Positions 27,727 through 37,149 of a stretch of DNA of 64,000 nucleotides are shown in pieces. Origin of the DNA: Stappia sp. ES.058. Lineage in GTDB: Bacteria > Pseudomonadota > Alphaproteobacteria > Rhizobiales > Stappiaceae. Below the pieces are notes generated by a model. The model searched no databases and was not told the origin of the DNA. It was given only the letters and a program-made list of their open reading frames with translations. Each line of letters begins with the position of its first letter. Position 1 is the stretch's first letter. The stretch is from the NCBI RefSeq assembly GCF_900105595.1, contig NZ_LT629784.1:3750501-3814500 (forward strand), read 5' to 3'. A program made the position numbers and the translations under genes.

Positions 27727-29724
27727 TCATTGCGGCGCCGCGCTCAGCGATTTCAGCACATCGCCAGTCACCTGGTCCACCAGACGGTCGGCGGCAAGGC
27801 GCGCGCGCGCGTCGCCCGCCCAGTCGCTGCCGGCGGACTGCACCGCCTCCGGCAACGTGTCATAGGCCTTGAGCGCGCCGGCGAAATCGCCGCTGTCGAC
27901 ACGCGCCTCCATACGGCCAAGCGCTGCCGCCGGCGTGTTGGCATCGCTTTCGCCGGGCTGGCGGATCGAAACCAGCGAGCGGGCGTTGGACCAGAAACTG
28001 TCGACCAGGTCGTCATCGGCGGCGGGTGCGTCCAGTTCGGCGCTCATGGCCCGCGCGGCGGCGGCGAAGTTCGCCTGGAGCGCGTTGCGGGTGGGAACGC
28101 CTTCGGCGGCGCGCGCCTTGAGCGCGCCAAGATCCGCATCGTCGGGAAGCGAAGAGGCGACCGCGGCAAGTTCCGTCTCGAACGGCTCGCCCCGGTCCAT
28201 CGCCGATTTCAGCGCCGAGACCGCAACGGCGCGTGCCGCCGTCTCGCGTGCACCGACACCGCCCATCTGCGCCTCGATCGGCGCGATCCGGTCTTCCAGA
28301 GCCGAAATCCGGGTCGACACGTCATCCAGCCCCTGGTCGACCCGGGTCTGGAGCGCGCTCTGCCCGCTCGTCAGGGTCGCCAGCGCTTCGGCCTGCGCGG
28401 GCGCCTGGCTCTTGAGTGCTGCGATGCTCTCCTGCACGCCGGACAGCTGATCGCCAACGCCCGACAGCGTGCCAAGCGTCTTGTCGAGCGTGGCGAAGGT
28501 GCCCTCAAGGGCGGCAATCCGGGTGTCGAGCGCTTCGACCGCCTCGCCGGCCTGCGCGCCGTCGCCGGCTTGCCGACCCAGGGCATCGAGCGTTTCGCCC
28601 TGTTCGGACACGGTTTTTTGAAGCGCGGCCTGCTCCTCCTGGAGACTGGCGAGGCCCGCCGTCTCGCCCGCTCCGCCGGACGAAACGAACCGGCGCAAAT
28701 CGGCCAGCCCGCTTTCCAGTTGCGAGAGCTGGTCTGCCGCCGCATCGGAAAGCCCGTCCGCCGATTGCAGCCCGCTTTCGACCGACGCTTCAAGGGCGGA
28801 CAGTCGGCTTTGAACATCGTCGATCGCGGAGGACGCCGACGAGGTCACATCCCGCGTGTCGGCCAGATCCGCGATCCGCTCCTCAAGCCCGGCGATGCGG
28901 CTCTGCGCCGCGGTCAGCGCGGACTGCACTTCCGTTGCAGCCGAACCGGAGGTCAAGGGCAGATAGCCGGCCCGATGCGCACCATAGGCACCGCCAAGCA
29001 CCACGGCCGCGCCAAGCACGGAGGCAACGGCCAGTCCGCCGAGACCGACCCCGCCGGACTTCTCGGACCCGACCCTGGCGTTCGCCGCTTTGGTGGCCGG
29101 CGCCTCGGACGGTTTAGACGCAGCAGACGCGGATGCAGGCTTGGCCTTGTCCGCGGATGCCGCGGAAGAGGGGCCCGAGGACGCCGACGATGCAGCCGAT
29201 GTTGCGGACCCGGTGCCGGGAACCGATCCGCCCGACTTCGTGGACGTGGCACTTTCACCGGACTTCGAACCGGTCGTCGACGAACCGCCGGACGAAGAGG
29301 AGGCAGACGCCGATGAAGCCGGACCTGCGCTCCCGCTTGCGGTGGAACCCGCAGGCTTTTGCGGCGCCGCGCCGGGCGCGGATGCCGGTTTCGCGGACGA
29401 CGACGCGCCCGGCGTGGCCGATGCGGGTTTCGCCCCGGATGTGGCGGATTTCGGATCTGTGGGCTTTGCCTCACCCGGCTTTGCGTCCGACGCCTTTGCC
29501 TCGTCCGGCTTGGCCGTTGCCGCACCGGGTCCGGACCCTTGTCCGGCGCTCGCCGGCTTTTGCGCGCCTGTCTTGGCGCCGGGCACCTCCTTGGCTTCCA
29601 GATCGATGGTCACCGGCTTGCGACCGGAACCGGACGTCGGACCGGACGACGATCCCTGCCCCGGTTTCGGTGAGGTTTTCGCGGAGTCGCTCTTCTGGTC
29701 CGGCTTCTTGCTGTCGGCGGCCAT
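27727..29724 (-). CDS. Mic60/mitofilin-like inner membrane protein (COG4223 type)
   Basis: 665 residues from ATG 29724 with GAGAGGAC upstream. Layout: a low-complexity cytoplasmic segment rich in Ala, Lys, Ser and Pro (1-245), one transmembrane helix (about 250-280, SVLGAAVVLGGAYGAHRAGYL), a long periplasmic coiled coil (290-520), and a C-terminal mitofilin-signature region (LVSIRQPGESDANTPAAALGRM to DWAGDARARLAADRLVD). This is the alphaproteobacterial relative of mitochondrial Mic60, which shapes cristae and intracytoplasmic membranes. Position between hemY and hemD is the conserved arrangement in this class. Confidence 0.88.
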   Translation of the reverse strand: MAADSKKPDQKSDSAKTSPKPGQGSSSGPTSGSGRKPVTIDLEAKEVPGAKTGAQKPASAGQGSGPGAATAKPDEAKASDAKPGEAKPTDPKSATSGAKPASATPGASSSAKPASAPGAAPQKPAGSTASGSAGPASSASASSSSGGSSTTGSKSGESATSTKSGGSVPGTGSATSAASSASSGPSSAASADKAKPASASAASKPSEAPATKAANARVGSEKSGGVGLGGLAVASVLGAAVVLGGAYGAHRAGYLPLTSGSAATEVQSALTAAQSRIAGLEERIADLADTRDVTSSASSAIDDVQSRLSALEASVESGLQSADGLSDAAADQLSQLESGLADLRRFVSSGGAGETAGLASLQEEQAALQKTVSEQGETLDALGRQAGDGAQAGEAVEALDTRIAALEGTFATLDKTLGTLSGVGDQLSGVQESIAALKSQAPAQAEALATLTSGQSALQTRVDQGLDDVSTRISALEDRIAPIEAQMGGVGARETAARAVAVSALKSAMDRGEPFETELAAVASSLPDDADLGALKARAAEGVPTRNALQANFAAAARAMSAELDAPAADDDLVDSFWSNARSLVSIRQPGESDANTPAAALGRMEARVDSGDFAGALKAYDTLPEAVQSAGSDWAGDARARLAADRLVDQVTGDVLKSLSAAPQ

Positions 29725-29844
29725 GACTGTCCTCTCGCCTGCCGGGCGCGTGCCCGGTGTCTTCCCTGATACATGCGGCCCCCGATGGAACCGGTTTCTC
29801 CCATGATTGCCGCTTTCGCGCTGCAAAACAAATCTGTCTGTCGA

Positions 29845-30549
29845 TTAACATGTCTTTTCCAGCAAGGCGATCAATGCCGGTTCGCTCGGTTCGGATGCGA
29901 CATGACAGGGTCCGAACGCGCGCAAGGGGTCCGCGATCTGCTCCGACAGCGCAAAGAAAACGAGTTTTCCTTGCGAGTCGAGACCCGACAACGCCGCCGC
30001 GAGCGCCTCGGCGGAGCGACGCGAATAGACCGGCGCGGCAAGCGGCGTTTCCGTCTCCTCCAGGACCGCCCGAAGCGCCTCGGATGGCGCCGGCGCCGTT
30101 TCCATGTCGTAGACCTCGTGGAGATCGCAGGCGATCCCCGCCGCACGCAAGACCGCGCAAAGGTCCCCGGACCGCTGCCGCCCGGCCAGATAGATCACCC
30201 GCCGCGGATGCGCGCGGACCACCTGCGCCGCAAGCGCATCAAGATCGCCACCGGCCGGAACGACACGAGCGGCGCCGGCCGTCCGCGCGGCGCGGGCCGT
30301 TGCCTCTCCCACAGCGAAGACCGGCAGATCGCGCAAGGTCTCCCACATCGGCGTGTCCGCCACCGCCTCGATCGCCCGGGCGCTCGTCACCGCCAGCGCA
30401 GCGCCGTCTGCCGGCACGTCCCGGTCTGCCGGGCTCAGCCGGCGCATCCGCAGCATCGGCGCCAGCAACGGCGTATGACCGCGCGCGGCAAGAGACCGCG
30501 CGGTGCGGCTGGCGGCAGGTTCCGGTCGTGTCACCAGAACGCGCACCAT
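29845..30549 (-). CDS. hemD: uroporphyrinogen-III synthase
   Basis: 234 residues. Begins MVRVLVTRPEPAASRTARSLAARGH, the typical HemD opening, and has two alpha/beta domains, with ALAVTSARAIEAVAD, FAVGEATARAA and the later VYSRRSAEALAAAL segment that closes the active cleft. Converts linear hydroxymethylbilane to the asymmetric uroporphyrinogen III ring, the common precursor of haem and corrinoids. HemD is poorly conserved; neighbours hemC and hemY confirm it. Only 3 bp separate it from the hemC stop. Confidence 0.93.
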   Translation of the reverse strand: MVRVLVTRPEPAASRTARSLAARGHTPLLAPMLRMRRLSPADRDVPADGAALAVTSARAIEAVADTPMWETLRDLPVFAVGEATARAARTAGAARVVPAGGDLDALAAQVVRAHPRRVIYLAGRQRSGDLCAVLRAAGIACDLHEVYDMETAPAPSEALRAVLEETETPLAAPVYSRRSAEALAAALSGLDSQGKLVFFALSEQIADPLRAFGPCHVASEPSEPALIALLEKTC

Positions 30550-30552
30550 GCC

Positions 30553-31497
30553 TCAATCCCTGAAGAAATCCGGACCGCCACGTCGTTTCAGCTCCGCACC
30601 GGCGTCTTTTCCAAGCGCGGCCGCATCCGATGCCGAACCTTCACGGAAGGTCTCATGCGCGACGTCGCCCTGCGGGCGAAGGATCAGACCGTCAAAACGG
30701 ATGCGCGCGCCATCGAGCCGCGCAAGCCCGCCGATCGGCGTGCGACAGGAGCCATCGAGTTCGGCCAGGAACGTGCGTTCCGCCGTCAGGCAGGTCTCGG
30801 TCTCGCGGTCGTGGATTGCGCCCAGCAGGTCGCGCGTTGCCGTGTCGTCGGCGCGCGCCTCGATGCAGATCGCGCCCTGGCCCACGGCCGGCAGGAATTC
30901 GGACGGATCGATCACCGAGGTGACGACATCGCCAAGCCCGAGGCGCCGCAATCCCGCATTGGCGAGCAGCGTGGCGTCGACCACGCCCTCGGCGAGCTTC
31001 TTGAGCCGGGTCTGCACGTTGCCGCGATACATCACGACCTCGATGTCCGGGCGCAGCCGTTTGATCATCGCCTGACGCCGGAGACTGGACGAACCGATCA
31101 CCGCGCCCTGCGGCAGGTCCTGGATCCTGTCGGCCTTGGGCGAAATGAAGGCATCGCGCACATCCTCGCGCGGCAGGAAGGCGATCAGTTCCAGCCCGTC
31201 GGGCAGGACGGTCGGCATGTCCTTGGCCGAATGCACGGCGATATCGATGTCGCCATCGACCATCGCCTGCTCGATTTCCTTCGTGAACAGCCCCTTGCCG
31301 CCGACCTCGGACAGCGGCCGGTCCTGGATCCGGTCGCCCGAGGTCTTGATCACGACGATCTCGAACGCGCTTTCCGGCAGGCCATGCGCGGCGATCAGCC
31401 GGTCCCGGGTTTCATAAGCCTGGGCGAGCGCGAGCGCGCTGCCGCGCGTGCCGATGCGAAGCTGGGGGGCGGAAGGTTTCGTTTGCAAGGAGCTCAT
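30553..31497 (-). CDS. hemC: hydroxymethylbilane synthase (porphobilinogen deaminase)
   Basis: 314 residues. Condenses four porphobilinogens into hydroxymethylbilane. Motifs: [14 protein letters not shown] (14-27), the catalytic Asp in [14 protein letters not shown] (83-96), [25 protein letters not shown], and Cys251 in [13 protein letters not shown], which carries the dipyrromethane cofactor. First gene of the minus-strand haem group hemC-hemD-Mic60-hemY, divergent from tsaD across only 39 bp. Confidence 0.97.
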   Translation of the reverse strand: MSSLQTKPSAPQLRIGTRGSALALAQAYETRDRLIAAHGLPESAFEIVVIKTSGDRIQDRPLSEVGGKGLFTKEIEQAMVDGDIDIAVHSAKDMPTVLPDGLELIAFLPREDVRDAFISPKADRIQDLPQGAVIGSSSLRRQAMIKRLRPDIEVVMYRGNVQTRLKKLAEGVVDATLLANAGLRRLGLGDVVTSVIDPSEFLPAVGQGAICIEARADDTATRDLLGAIHDRETETCLTAERTFLAELDGSCRTPIGGLARLDGARIRFDGLILRPQGDVAHETFREGSASDAAALGKDAGAELKRRGGPDFFRD

Positions 31498-31536
31498 TCC
31501 TGGTGCTAGGGCGTCATCCGGTAGGCGGAAAAATCA

Positions 31537-32703
31537 ATGATAGACCCTGATGTCGTATCGGCCAATGCGGTCGACCCCGAAAATCGCCCCGATTTCAAAG
31601 CGGCGACGTCCTTGACCGTTCTCGGCATCGAGACGAGCTGCGATGAAACCGCCGCCGCCGTGGTGCGGCTCGACGCCGACGGCACCCCGCATATTCTCTC
31701 CGATGTGATCCGCTCGCAGGCGGACGAACACGCAGCCTTTGGCGGCGTCGTCCCGGAAATCGCCGCGCGCGCGCATATCTCCGTGCTCGACCGTATCGTC
31801 GCCGCCGCGCTGGAAGAGGCCGGCGTCACCTTCGAAACCATCGACGCCGTCGCCGCGACCGCCGGCCCGGGTCTCATCGGCGGCGTCATCGTCGGCCTGA
31901 TGACCGCAAAGGCCGCAGCCCTTGCCGCGAACAGGCCGCTGATCGCCGTCAATCACCTGGAAGGCCACGCCCTCACCGCGCGGCTGAGCGACGATGTCGC
32001 CTTTCCCTATCTGCTGCTGCTGGTCTCCGGCGGCCACACCCAGTTCCTGCTGGTGGAGGGTGTCGGCGCCTATCGCAGGCTCGGTTCCACCATCGACGAT
32101 GCGCTGGGCGAGGCCTTCGACAAGACCGCGAAGCTTCTGGGCCTCGCCTATCCGGGCGGCCCCGCCGTCGAGGCTGCAGCGGCGACGGGGGACGCGCGCC
32201 GCTTTCCCCTGCCGCGCCCGATGCTCGACCGGCCGGGGATCGATCTTTCCTTCGCCGGACTGAAGACGGCGGTGCGCACCGCCGCTCACCGGGCGGCGCC
32301 GCTGGATGCCCAGGCCGTTTCGGATCTCTGCGCGTCCTTTCAAGCCTCGGTGAGCGCCGTGATCGGCGAAAAGAGCCGACGCGCGCTGGAGGTTTTCGTC
32401 AAGGCCCACCCGGATGTCGCGCCGGTGCTGGTCGTGGCCGGCGGGGTTGCCGCCAATTCGGAGATCCGCGAAAAGCTCGACACGGTGACGCGAACCGCCG
32501 GGGCGCGGCTCGTCGCGCCGCCGCACCGGCTGTGCACCGACAATGCGGCGATGATCGCCTGGGCCGGCATCGAGCGGATGCGGGCGGCGGCGGACAATGG
32601 CGAGACGGTGGACGACCGGGACGTGTCGCCGCGCCCGCGCTGGCCGCTGGATGCGAATGCCGCCGGGATGATCGGTTCGGGGCGCAAGGGAGCCAAGGCG
32701 TGA
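31537..32703 (+). CDS. tsaD: tRNA N6-adenosine threonylcarbamoyltransferase
   Basis: 388 residues. Transfers threonylcarbamoyl to A37 of ANN-decoding tRNAs, together with TsaB and TsaE. Motifs: [16 protein letters not shown] (28-43), [13 protein letters not shown] (68-80), the iron-binding pair His140 and His144 in [17 protein letters not shown], and the late [13 protein letters not shown]. The N-terminus is about 25 residues longer than usual if ATG 31537 is used; a TTG near 31612 would give the common length but has no clear binding site. Overlaps the NUDIX start by 4 bp. Confidence 0.96.
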   Translation: MIDPDVVSANAVDPENRPDFKAATSLTVLGIETSCDETAAAVVRLDADGTPHILSDVIRSQADEHAAFGGVVPEIAARAHISVLDRIVAAALEEAGVTFETIDAVAATAGPGLIGGVIVGLMTAKAAALAANRPLIAVNHLEGHALTARLSDDVAFPYLLLLVSGGHTQFLLVEGVGAYRRLGSTIDDALGEAFDKTAKLLGLAYPGGPAVEAAAATGDARRFPLPRPMLDRPGIDLSFAGLKTAVRTAAHRAAPLDAQAVSDLCASFQASVSAVIGEKSRRALEVFVKAHPDVAPVLVVAGGVAANSEIREKLDTVTRTAGARLVAPPHRLCTDNAAMIAWAGIERMRAAADNGETVDDRDVSPRPRWPLDANAAGMIGSGRKGAKA

Positions 32704-33227
32704 ACGATCCGAGATTTTTCGAAGGCACCGTTTGCGCAGCGCTGCCCGCGACCTACGACAAGCTCAAGCACAAGGCCTATATCTACCTGACGGCAGGCCG
32801 CGACCTTCTGGTCTTCCGCCAGCCGGACCAGCCCCATGTCGGCCTGCAGATCCCCGGCGGCACGGTCGATCCGGGCGAGAGCCATCTGGGGGCGGCGCTG
32901 CGCGAGTTTCACGAGGAAACCGGCCTTGCGGTCACCCATGCGCTGGATACGCTTTGCGAGCAGTTGGTGCTCTTCGACAACGAGGTCGGCCGCGACGTGC
33001 ATTCGCGCCGGCTCTATCACGCGGCCACAGCGCCGGGCGGCGCGGCGCGGCAGCGCGACCGCTGGGAGCACTACGAGATGACGCCCTCGGCGGGCGGCGA
33101 CCCGGTGCGCTTCGAGTTGTTCTGGATGGACATCGACCAAGCCATCGACGCGGGAACAAGTCGCTTCTTCACCGGCTTTCACGCCCCGCTCGCCGATCTG
33201 CGAACGCGGCTGGAGACGTCTGCATGA
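32700..33227 (+). CDS. NUDIX hydrolase
   Basis: 175 residues from GTG 32700, which overlaps the tsaD stop (GTGA). The complete Nudix box [24 protein letters not shown] runs at about residues 53-76 (cited in parts: GX5E, then REFHEETG). Cleaves a nucleoside-diphosphate-linked compound; substrate unknown. The N-terminal part lacks any zinc ribbon. Its stop overlaps the gpsA start by 4 bp, so tsaD, this gene and gpsA are translationally coupled. Confidence 0.9.
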   Translation: MNDPRFFEGTVCAALPATYDKLKHKAYIYLTAGRDLLVFRQPDQPHVGLQIPGGTVDPGESHLGAALREFHEETGLAVTHALDTLCEQLVLFDNEVGRDVHSRRLYHAATAPGGAARQRDRWEHYEMTPSAGGDPVRFELFWMDIDQAIDAGTSRFFTGFHAPLADLRTRLETSA

Positions 33228-34231
33228 CCGACACGGGGTTTCGGAGAATTTCGGTTCTGGGCGGCGGCGCCTGGGGCACGGCGCTGGCGCTTGTTGCCGC
33301 CCGCGCCGGCCGCGAGGTGCGCCTGTGGGCGCGGGATGCCGACACCGTGCGCGCACTGACCGACGACAACGCCAACCCGCGCTATCTGCCCGGCCTGCGG
33401 CTTGATCCGCCGCTTCACGCCACCGCCGATCTCGACGCAGCCCTTGCCGGCGCGGACGCCGTTCTGCTGGTCACGCCCGCTCAGACGACACGCGTCATGG
33501 CGGAAAGCCTTGCGTCGCGGATTTCGCCCGGCACGCCGGTGATCCTCTGCGCCAAGGGCATCGAACGCGACACGGGCCTTCTGCTCGGCGACGTTCTCGC
33601 CGAGGCCGCGCCGGGCGTTGTCCCGGCCGTGCTGTCTGGTCCGAGTTTCGCCGGCGACGTGGCGCGCGGCCTGCCGACCGCCGTGACGATAGCGGCAGAG
33701 GACGGAGACATCGCCGACCGGCTGTCGGCGGCGCTCGCCTCTCCCCAGTTCCGCCCCTATGCCGCGACCGATCTCACCGGCGTGCAGATCGGCGGCGCCC
33801 TGAAGAACGTGCTGGCGATTGCCTGCGGCGCGGTCGCCGGCAAGGAATGGGGCGCCAGCGCTCTGGCCGCGCTCACCGCGCGCGGCTTCGCGGAACTGAC
33901 CCGCCTCGGCCTTGCGCTCGGCGCGAAACCCGAAACGCTTGGCGGACTTTCCGGGCTGGGCGATCTGGTGCTGACCTGCGGCTCGGCGCAATCGCGCAAT
34001 TTCGCCTTCGGTCAGCGGCTTGGCGAGGGCGCGAGCGTCGCCTCGCTCATGGCCGAGGGCCACAAGCTCGCCGAAGGCGTGCATTCGGCAACGGTCGCCG
34101 GAACGCTCGCCGCCCGCCATGGCGTCGAGCTTCCGATCTGCCGCGCGGTCTCCGCCGTGCTGGAGAACCGCCTGTCCATCGACGATGCGCTCACCGACCT
34201 GATGACCCGCCCGCTCAAGCGCGAGACGTGA
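33224..34231 (+). CDS. gpsA: glycerol-3-phosphate dehydrogenase [NAD(P)+]
   Basis: 335 residues from ATG 33224. Rossmann motif VLGGGAWGTA (11-20), VILCAKGIER, VLSGPSFAGDVARGLPTA, the catalytic Lys in IGGALKNVLAIACG, and GLSGLGDLVLTCGSAQSRNF. Reduces dihydroxyacetone phosphate to sn-glycerol 3-phosphate for phospholipids. The frame is open well upstream, but only this start gives the cofactor-binding beginning. Last gene of the coupled tsaD-NUDIX-gpsA run. Confidence 0.96.
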   Translation: MTDTGFRRISVLGGGAWGTALALVAARAGREVRLWARDADTVRALTDDNANPRYLPGLRLDPPLHATADLDAALAGADAVLLVTPAQTTRVMAESLASRISPGTPVILCAKGIERDTGLLLGDVLAEAAPGVVPAVLSGPSFAGDVARGLPTAVTIAAEDGDIADRLSAALASPQFRPYAATDLTGVQIGGALKNVLAIACGAVAGKEWGASALAALTARGFAELTRLGLALGAKPETLGGLSGLGDLVLTCGSAQSRNFAFGQRLGEGASVASLMAEGHKLAEGVHSATVAGTLAARHGVELPICRAVSAVLENRLSIDDALTDLMTRPLKRET

Positions 34232-34313
34232 CGCGAAAACGCTTCGCGCCAAACGGGTTTCACGCTGGCGGCACACGCAAAATCGGGTAGCATGGCTTCG
34301 TCATGGAGGGGCC

Positions 34314-36350
34314 ATGCTGCGATCCGTGAAGACGACCTTGCGCCGGGGCGACGCGCCGCCGGAGATCGCGCCCTATCGCGACGCGGTGAACCTTGCAGCC
34401 AGCCGGCTGCGCGGCCTGTGGGTCGGCTATACGTTGCTTCTCGCCTATCTCTTCATTTCCGTCGGCGCGGTCACGCACCGCGATCTCCTGCTGGAAACGC
34501 CGGTGACCCTGCCGGTGCTGAATGTCGACCTGCCGCTCGTCGGCTTTTTCGCCGTCGCGCCGGTCTTCCTCGTGATCAACCAGTTTTATCTGCTCCTGCA
34601 GCTTTTCGGACTCGGGCGACGGGTCGCGGATTTCAATGAAGTCTTGGAGCGACAGAACCTTCGGCCAAACGAGGAACACACCGAGCGCCGAAGGCTCGAT
34701 CCCTTCCTCATCGTGCAGATGCTGGGCGGCACAAAGGACGAGCAAGTCGGCCAGACGAGCCGGTTCCTGCGCGCCATCGCCACGATCACGCTGGTGATCG
34801 CGCCCTTGGCGCTGCTGCTCTTCTTCCAGCTCCAGTTCCTGCCCTATCAAAGCGAAAGCGTGACCTGGCTGCACCGCATCGCTCTGCTTGTCAGCGTGGC
34901 GATGCTCTGGCTGTTCTGGCCCTCGATCCGGCTCGGGCGCTGGATGCCTTGGCAGGCCAAACCGCTCCGCGCGCTCGGAGCAGTCACCATTTTGGCATCC
35001 TCCTTCCTCATCGCCACTTTTCCCGGCGAATTCGCCGATGGCGGAACGGATGCGAAGAACTGGACCCGACCGCAGGACAGCTGGTTTGCGACAGCAAAGG
35101 CGACGGTCTTTGGACACATCCCAGGCTATAGCCAACGAACCGCAATGCTTCCCTTTCACAGGGCGCTGCAACTTCCTGACAACCGCACGCTGATCGATCT
35201 CGATGCCTTCGACAAAATTCGCGAACGGGCGAAAACCTACAAGCCCGATGCAAGCCCCTGGGAGACGGACCGAACCCTGTCACTGCGCGGCCGAAATCTT
35301 CGCGGCGCGAATTTCGCGCGTTCGGATCTGCGGAACGTGGATTTTTTCGAAGCCAGACTGCGGGGCGCATCGCTCCGATCTGCCAGCCTTCAGGGCGCAT
35401 CGCTCCACCGTGCCAGTCTTCAGGGCGCATCTCTCAACTTCGCCCGTCTTCAGGGCGCATCGCTCCACCGTGCCAGTCTTCAGGGCGCATCGCTCTTCGG
35501 CGCCAACCTTCAGGGCGCATCGCTCGATTTTGCCGGCCTTCAGGCCGCATCGCTTGACCGTGCCCACCTTCAGGGCGCATCGCTCGAATATGCCAGTCTT
35601 CAGGGCGCATCGCTCTTTGAGGCCCGCCTTCAGGGCGCATCGCTCCTCGGCGCCAACCTTCAAGGCGCATCGCTCGACGGCGCCAGCCTTCAGGGCGCAT
35701 CGCTCATCGGCGCCGGCCTTCAGGGCGCATCGCTCGATAAGGCCAGTCTTCAGGGCGCATCGCTCCGATCTGCCAGCCTTCAGGCTGCATCGCTCGATCG
35801 AGCGAAACTTTGGCGAACCCTCGGCACCATCGAGACCGACGACCTGTCGGGCCTTTGGGTCGCCAACCCCGATACACGCCCTTTGGCAGATGACGCTTTC
35901 GCCGATCTGCTTGAAAATGCCCTCAAAGGCGTCGAGGACGATACCGTGCGAACCCGCATCCGGGAACGCTTGGCGCCTCTTTCGGCACCGGAAGCGCCAC
36001 CGGACAGTCTTCCACCACGCTTCTGGCAAGACAGGATCGACCGCATCGATCTGGGCGATCACCAAACACAATTGGCCGGAACCCTTTCAAATCTCGCCTG
36101 CGAGGCAGACAATGCGCCTTACGTTGCACAAGGGTTAATCGGTCGAAATACTGTTTTTGCTTGGTACTCCCGCCTCGACGATGTTGGCCGCGAACACCTG
36201 CCGCGCGTGGCGCGGCGGTTGCTCGATGCCGCCGAAGGCCGCACCACCGATTGCCCCGGCGCGGTGGGGCTGAACGCGAAGGCCATCGCCAAGCTGCGCG
36301 AATGGGCCGGCCCGCTGCCGGGCGACACGAAATCGGCGGACATAGAATAG
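34314..36350 (+). CDS. membrane-anchored pentapeptide-repeat protein
   Basis: 678 residues. Five hydrophobic helices in the first 240 residues (about 30-52, 67-92, 146-170, 183-203, 217-239). Residues about 322-500 are pentapeptide repeats, mostly as the decapeptide LQGASLxxAx repeated fifteen times, predicted to form a right-handed four-sided beta-helix. A 180-residue helical C-terminus follows, with no known domain. GGAGGGG stands before ATG 34314. The repeats are almost identical at DNA level in steps of 30 bp. It lies between gpsA and yciI, genes often adjacent in related bacteria, so it may be an insertion. Function unknown. Confidence 0.88.
   Translation: MLRSVKTTLRRGDAPPEIAPYRDAVNLAASRLRGLWVGYTLLLAYLFISVGAVTHRDLLLETPVTLPVLNVDLPLVGFFAVAPVFLVINQFYLLLQLFGLGRRVADFNEVLERQNLRPNEEHTERRRLDPFLIVQMLGGTKDEQVGQTSRFLRAIATITLVIAPLALLLFFQLQFLPYQSESVTWLHRIALLVSVAMLWLFWPSIRLGRWMPWQAKPLRALGAVTILASSFLIATFPGEFADGGTDAKNWTRPQDSWFATAKATVFGHIPGYSQRTAMLPFHRALQLPDNRTLIDLDAFDKIRERAKTYKPDASPWETDRTLSLRGRNLRGANFARSDLRNVDFFEARLRGASLRSASLQGASLHRASLQGASLNFARLQGASLHRASLQGASLFGANLQGASLDFAGLQAASLDRAHLQGASLEYASLQGASLFEARLQGASLLGANLQGASLDGASLQGASLIGAGLQGASLDKASLQGASLRSASLQAASLDRAKLWRTLGTIETDDLSGLWVANPDTRPLADDAFADLLENALKGVEDDTVRTRIRERLAPLSAPEAPPDSLPPRFWQDRIDRIDLGDHQTQLAGTLSNLACEADNAPYVAQGLIGRNTVFAWYSRLDDVGREHLPRVARRLLDAAEGRTTDCPGAVGLNAKAIAKLREWAGPLPGDTKSADIE
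35371..35790 (+). repeat. fourteen tandem 30-bp coding repeats
   Basis: Exactly phased 30-bp units, each with the 18-bp core CTTCAGGGCGCATCGCTC and a variable part. Units at 35401 and 35461 are identical. Each unit encodes one decapeptide of the pentapeptide array. The regular period keeps all three forward frames and some reverse frames open, which produces spurious long frames here. Confidence 0.92.
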
Positions 36351-36437
36351 CTTCTGGGATGGACGGACCTCGCCGGGCTTGCGGGCGCGTCTCAAGCGGT
36401 TATGTATTGCGGCGACCACGCAATCCGGGGACACACC

Positions 36438-36725
36438 ATGCTTTATGCGCTGATCTGCACCGACAAGCCGGGCGCGCTTGACGTGCGCAAGGCCAACCGC
36501 GACGACCATCTCGCGTTTCTTTCCGCCATGGGCGACAAGCTCAAGGCGGCCGGCCCCTTTCTCGACGACGACGGCGGCATGACCGGCTCGCTGGTGGTGA
36601 TCGAGGCGGCAAACCGCGACGAGGCGCTGGCGATCTCGCAGGAAGACCCTTACGCCCGCGCCGGCCTGTTCGAGAGCGTCGAGATCCGGCCCTGGAACTG
36701 GGTCATCAAGAACCCGGAGGCCTGA
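36438..36725 (+). CDS. YciI family protein
   Basis: 95 residues from ATG 36438 (MLYALICTDKPGALDVRK). The YciI fold is indicated by the ferredoxin-like pattern, the conserved DDHLAFL with its His-Asp pair, and the end PYARAGLFESVEIRPWNWVI. Small cytoplasmic protein of unsettled role, sometimes a dehydrochlorinase-like or ligand-binding protein. One base separates it from the EVE gene, a pairing seen in many Hyphomicrobiales. Confidence 0.92.
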   Translation: MLYALICTDKPGALDVRKANRDDHLAFLSAMGDKLKAAGPFLDDDGGMTGSLVVIEAANRDEALAISQEDPYARAGLFESVEIRPWNWVIKNPEA

Positions 36726-36726
36726 G

Positions 36727-37149
36727 ATGCGCTACTGGCTGTTCAAGTCCGAGCCCGACAAATGGTCCTGGGAGATGCAAAAGGCCAGGGGCGAGGCCGG
36801 CGAGGAATGGGACGGGATCCGCAACTATCAGGCGCGCAACAACATGCGCGAGATGAAGATCGGCGACCGGGGCTTCTTCTATCATTCCAACATCGGCAAG
36901 GAGGTCGTCGGCATCGTCGAGGTCTGCAAGGAGATTCACCCCGACTCCACCACCGACGACCCGCGCTGGGAATGCGTCGACGTCAAGGCGGTCTGCGACA
37001 TGCCGAAACCCGTGACGCTCGCGGACGTCAAGGCGGAGCCGACGTTGTCGGACATGTCGCTCGTCACCTCGATGCGGCTTTCCGTGCAGCCGGTCACCGA
37101 AGAGGAATGGAAAATCGTCTGCGCCATGGGCGGGCTGAAGGACGCATGA
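36727..37149 (+). CDS. EVE domain-containing protein
   Basis: 140 residues covering a single EVE (PUA-like) domain: MRYWLFKSEPDKWSWE at the start, WDGIRNYQARNNMREMKIGDRGFFYHS in the core (cited in part) and VVGIVEVCKE. The aromatic cage for a modified base is expected from WDGIRNYQ and FFYHS. EVE proteins bind modified cytosine or adenine in DNA or RNA. It is coupled to the methyltransferase downstream by ATGA at 37146-37149. Confidence 0.94.
   Translation: MRYWLFKSEPDKWSWEMQKARGEAGEEWDGIRNYQARNNMREMKIGDRGFFYHSNIGKEVVGIVEVCKEIHPDSTTDDPRWECVDVKAVCDMPKPVTLADVKAEPTLSDMSLVTSMRLSVQPVTEEEWKIVCAMGGLKDA

Noticed and set aside
25821..27872. 683-codon plus-strand frame over hemY
   Set aside because: Antisense shadow of hemY; rich in Arg and Gly without structure.
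35371..35790. CRISPR-like array
   Set aside because: The 30-bp units are contiguous, in frame and coding, without unique spacers or cas genes.
35203..36138. Long alternative frames (plus and minus) with AHRS- and RCALKA-type repeats
   Set aside because: Produced by the exact 30-bp period of the pentapeptide array, which leaves other frames open; the LQGASL frame is the real gene.
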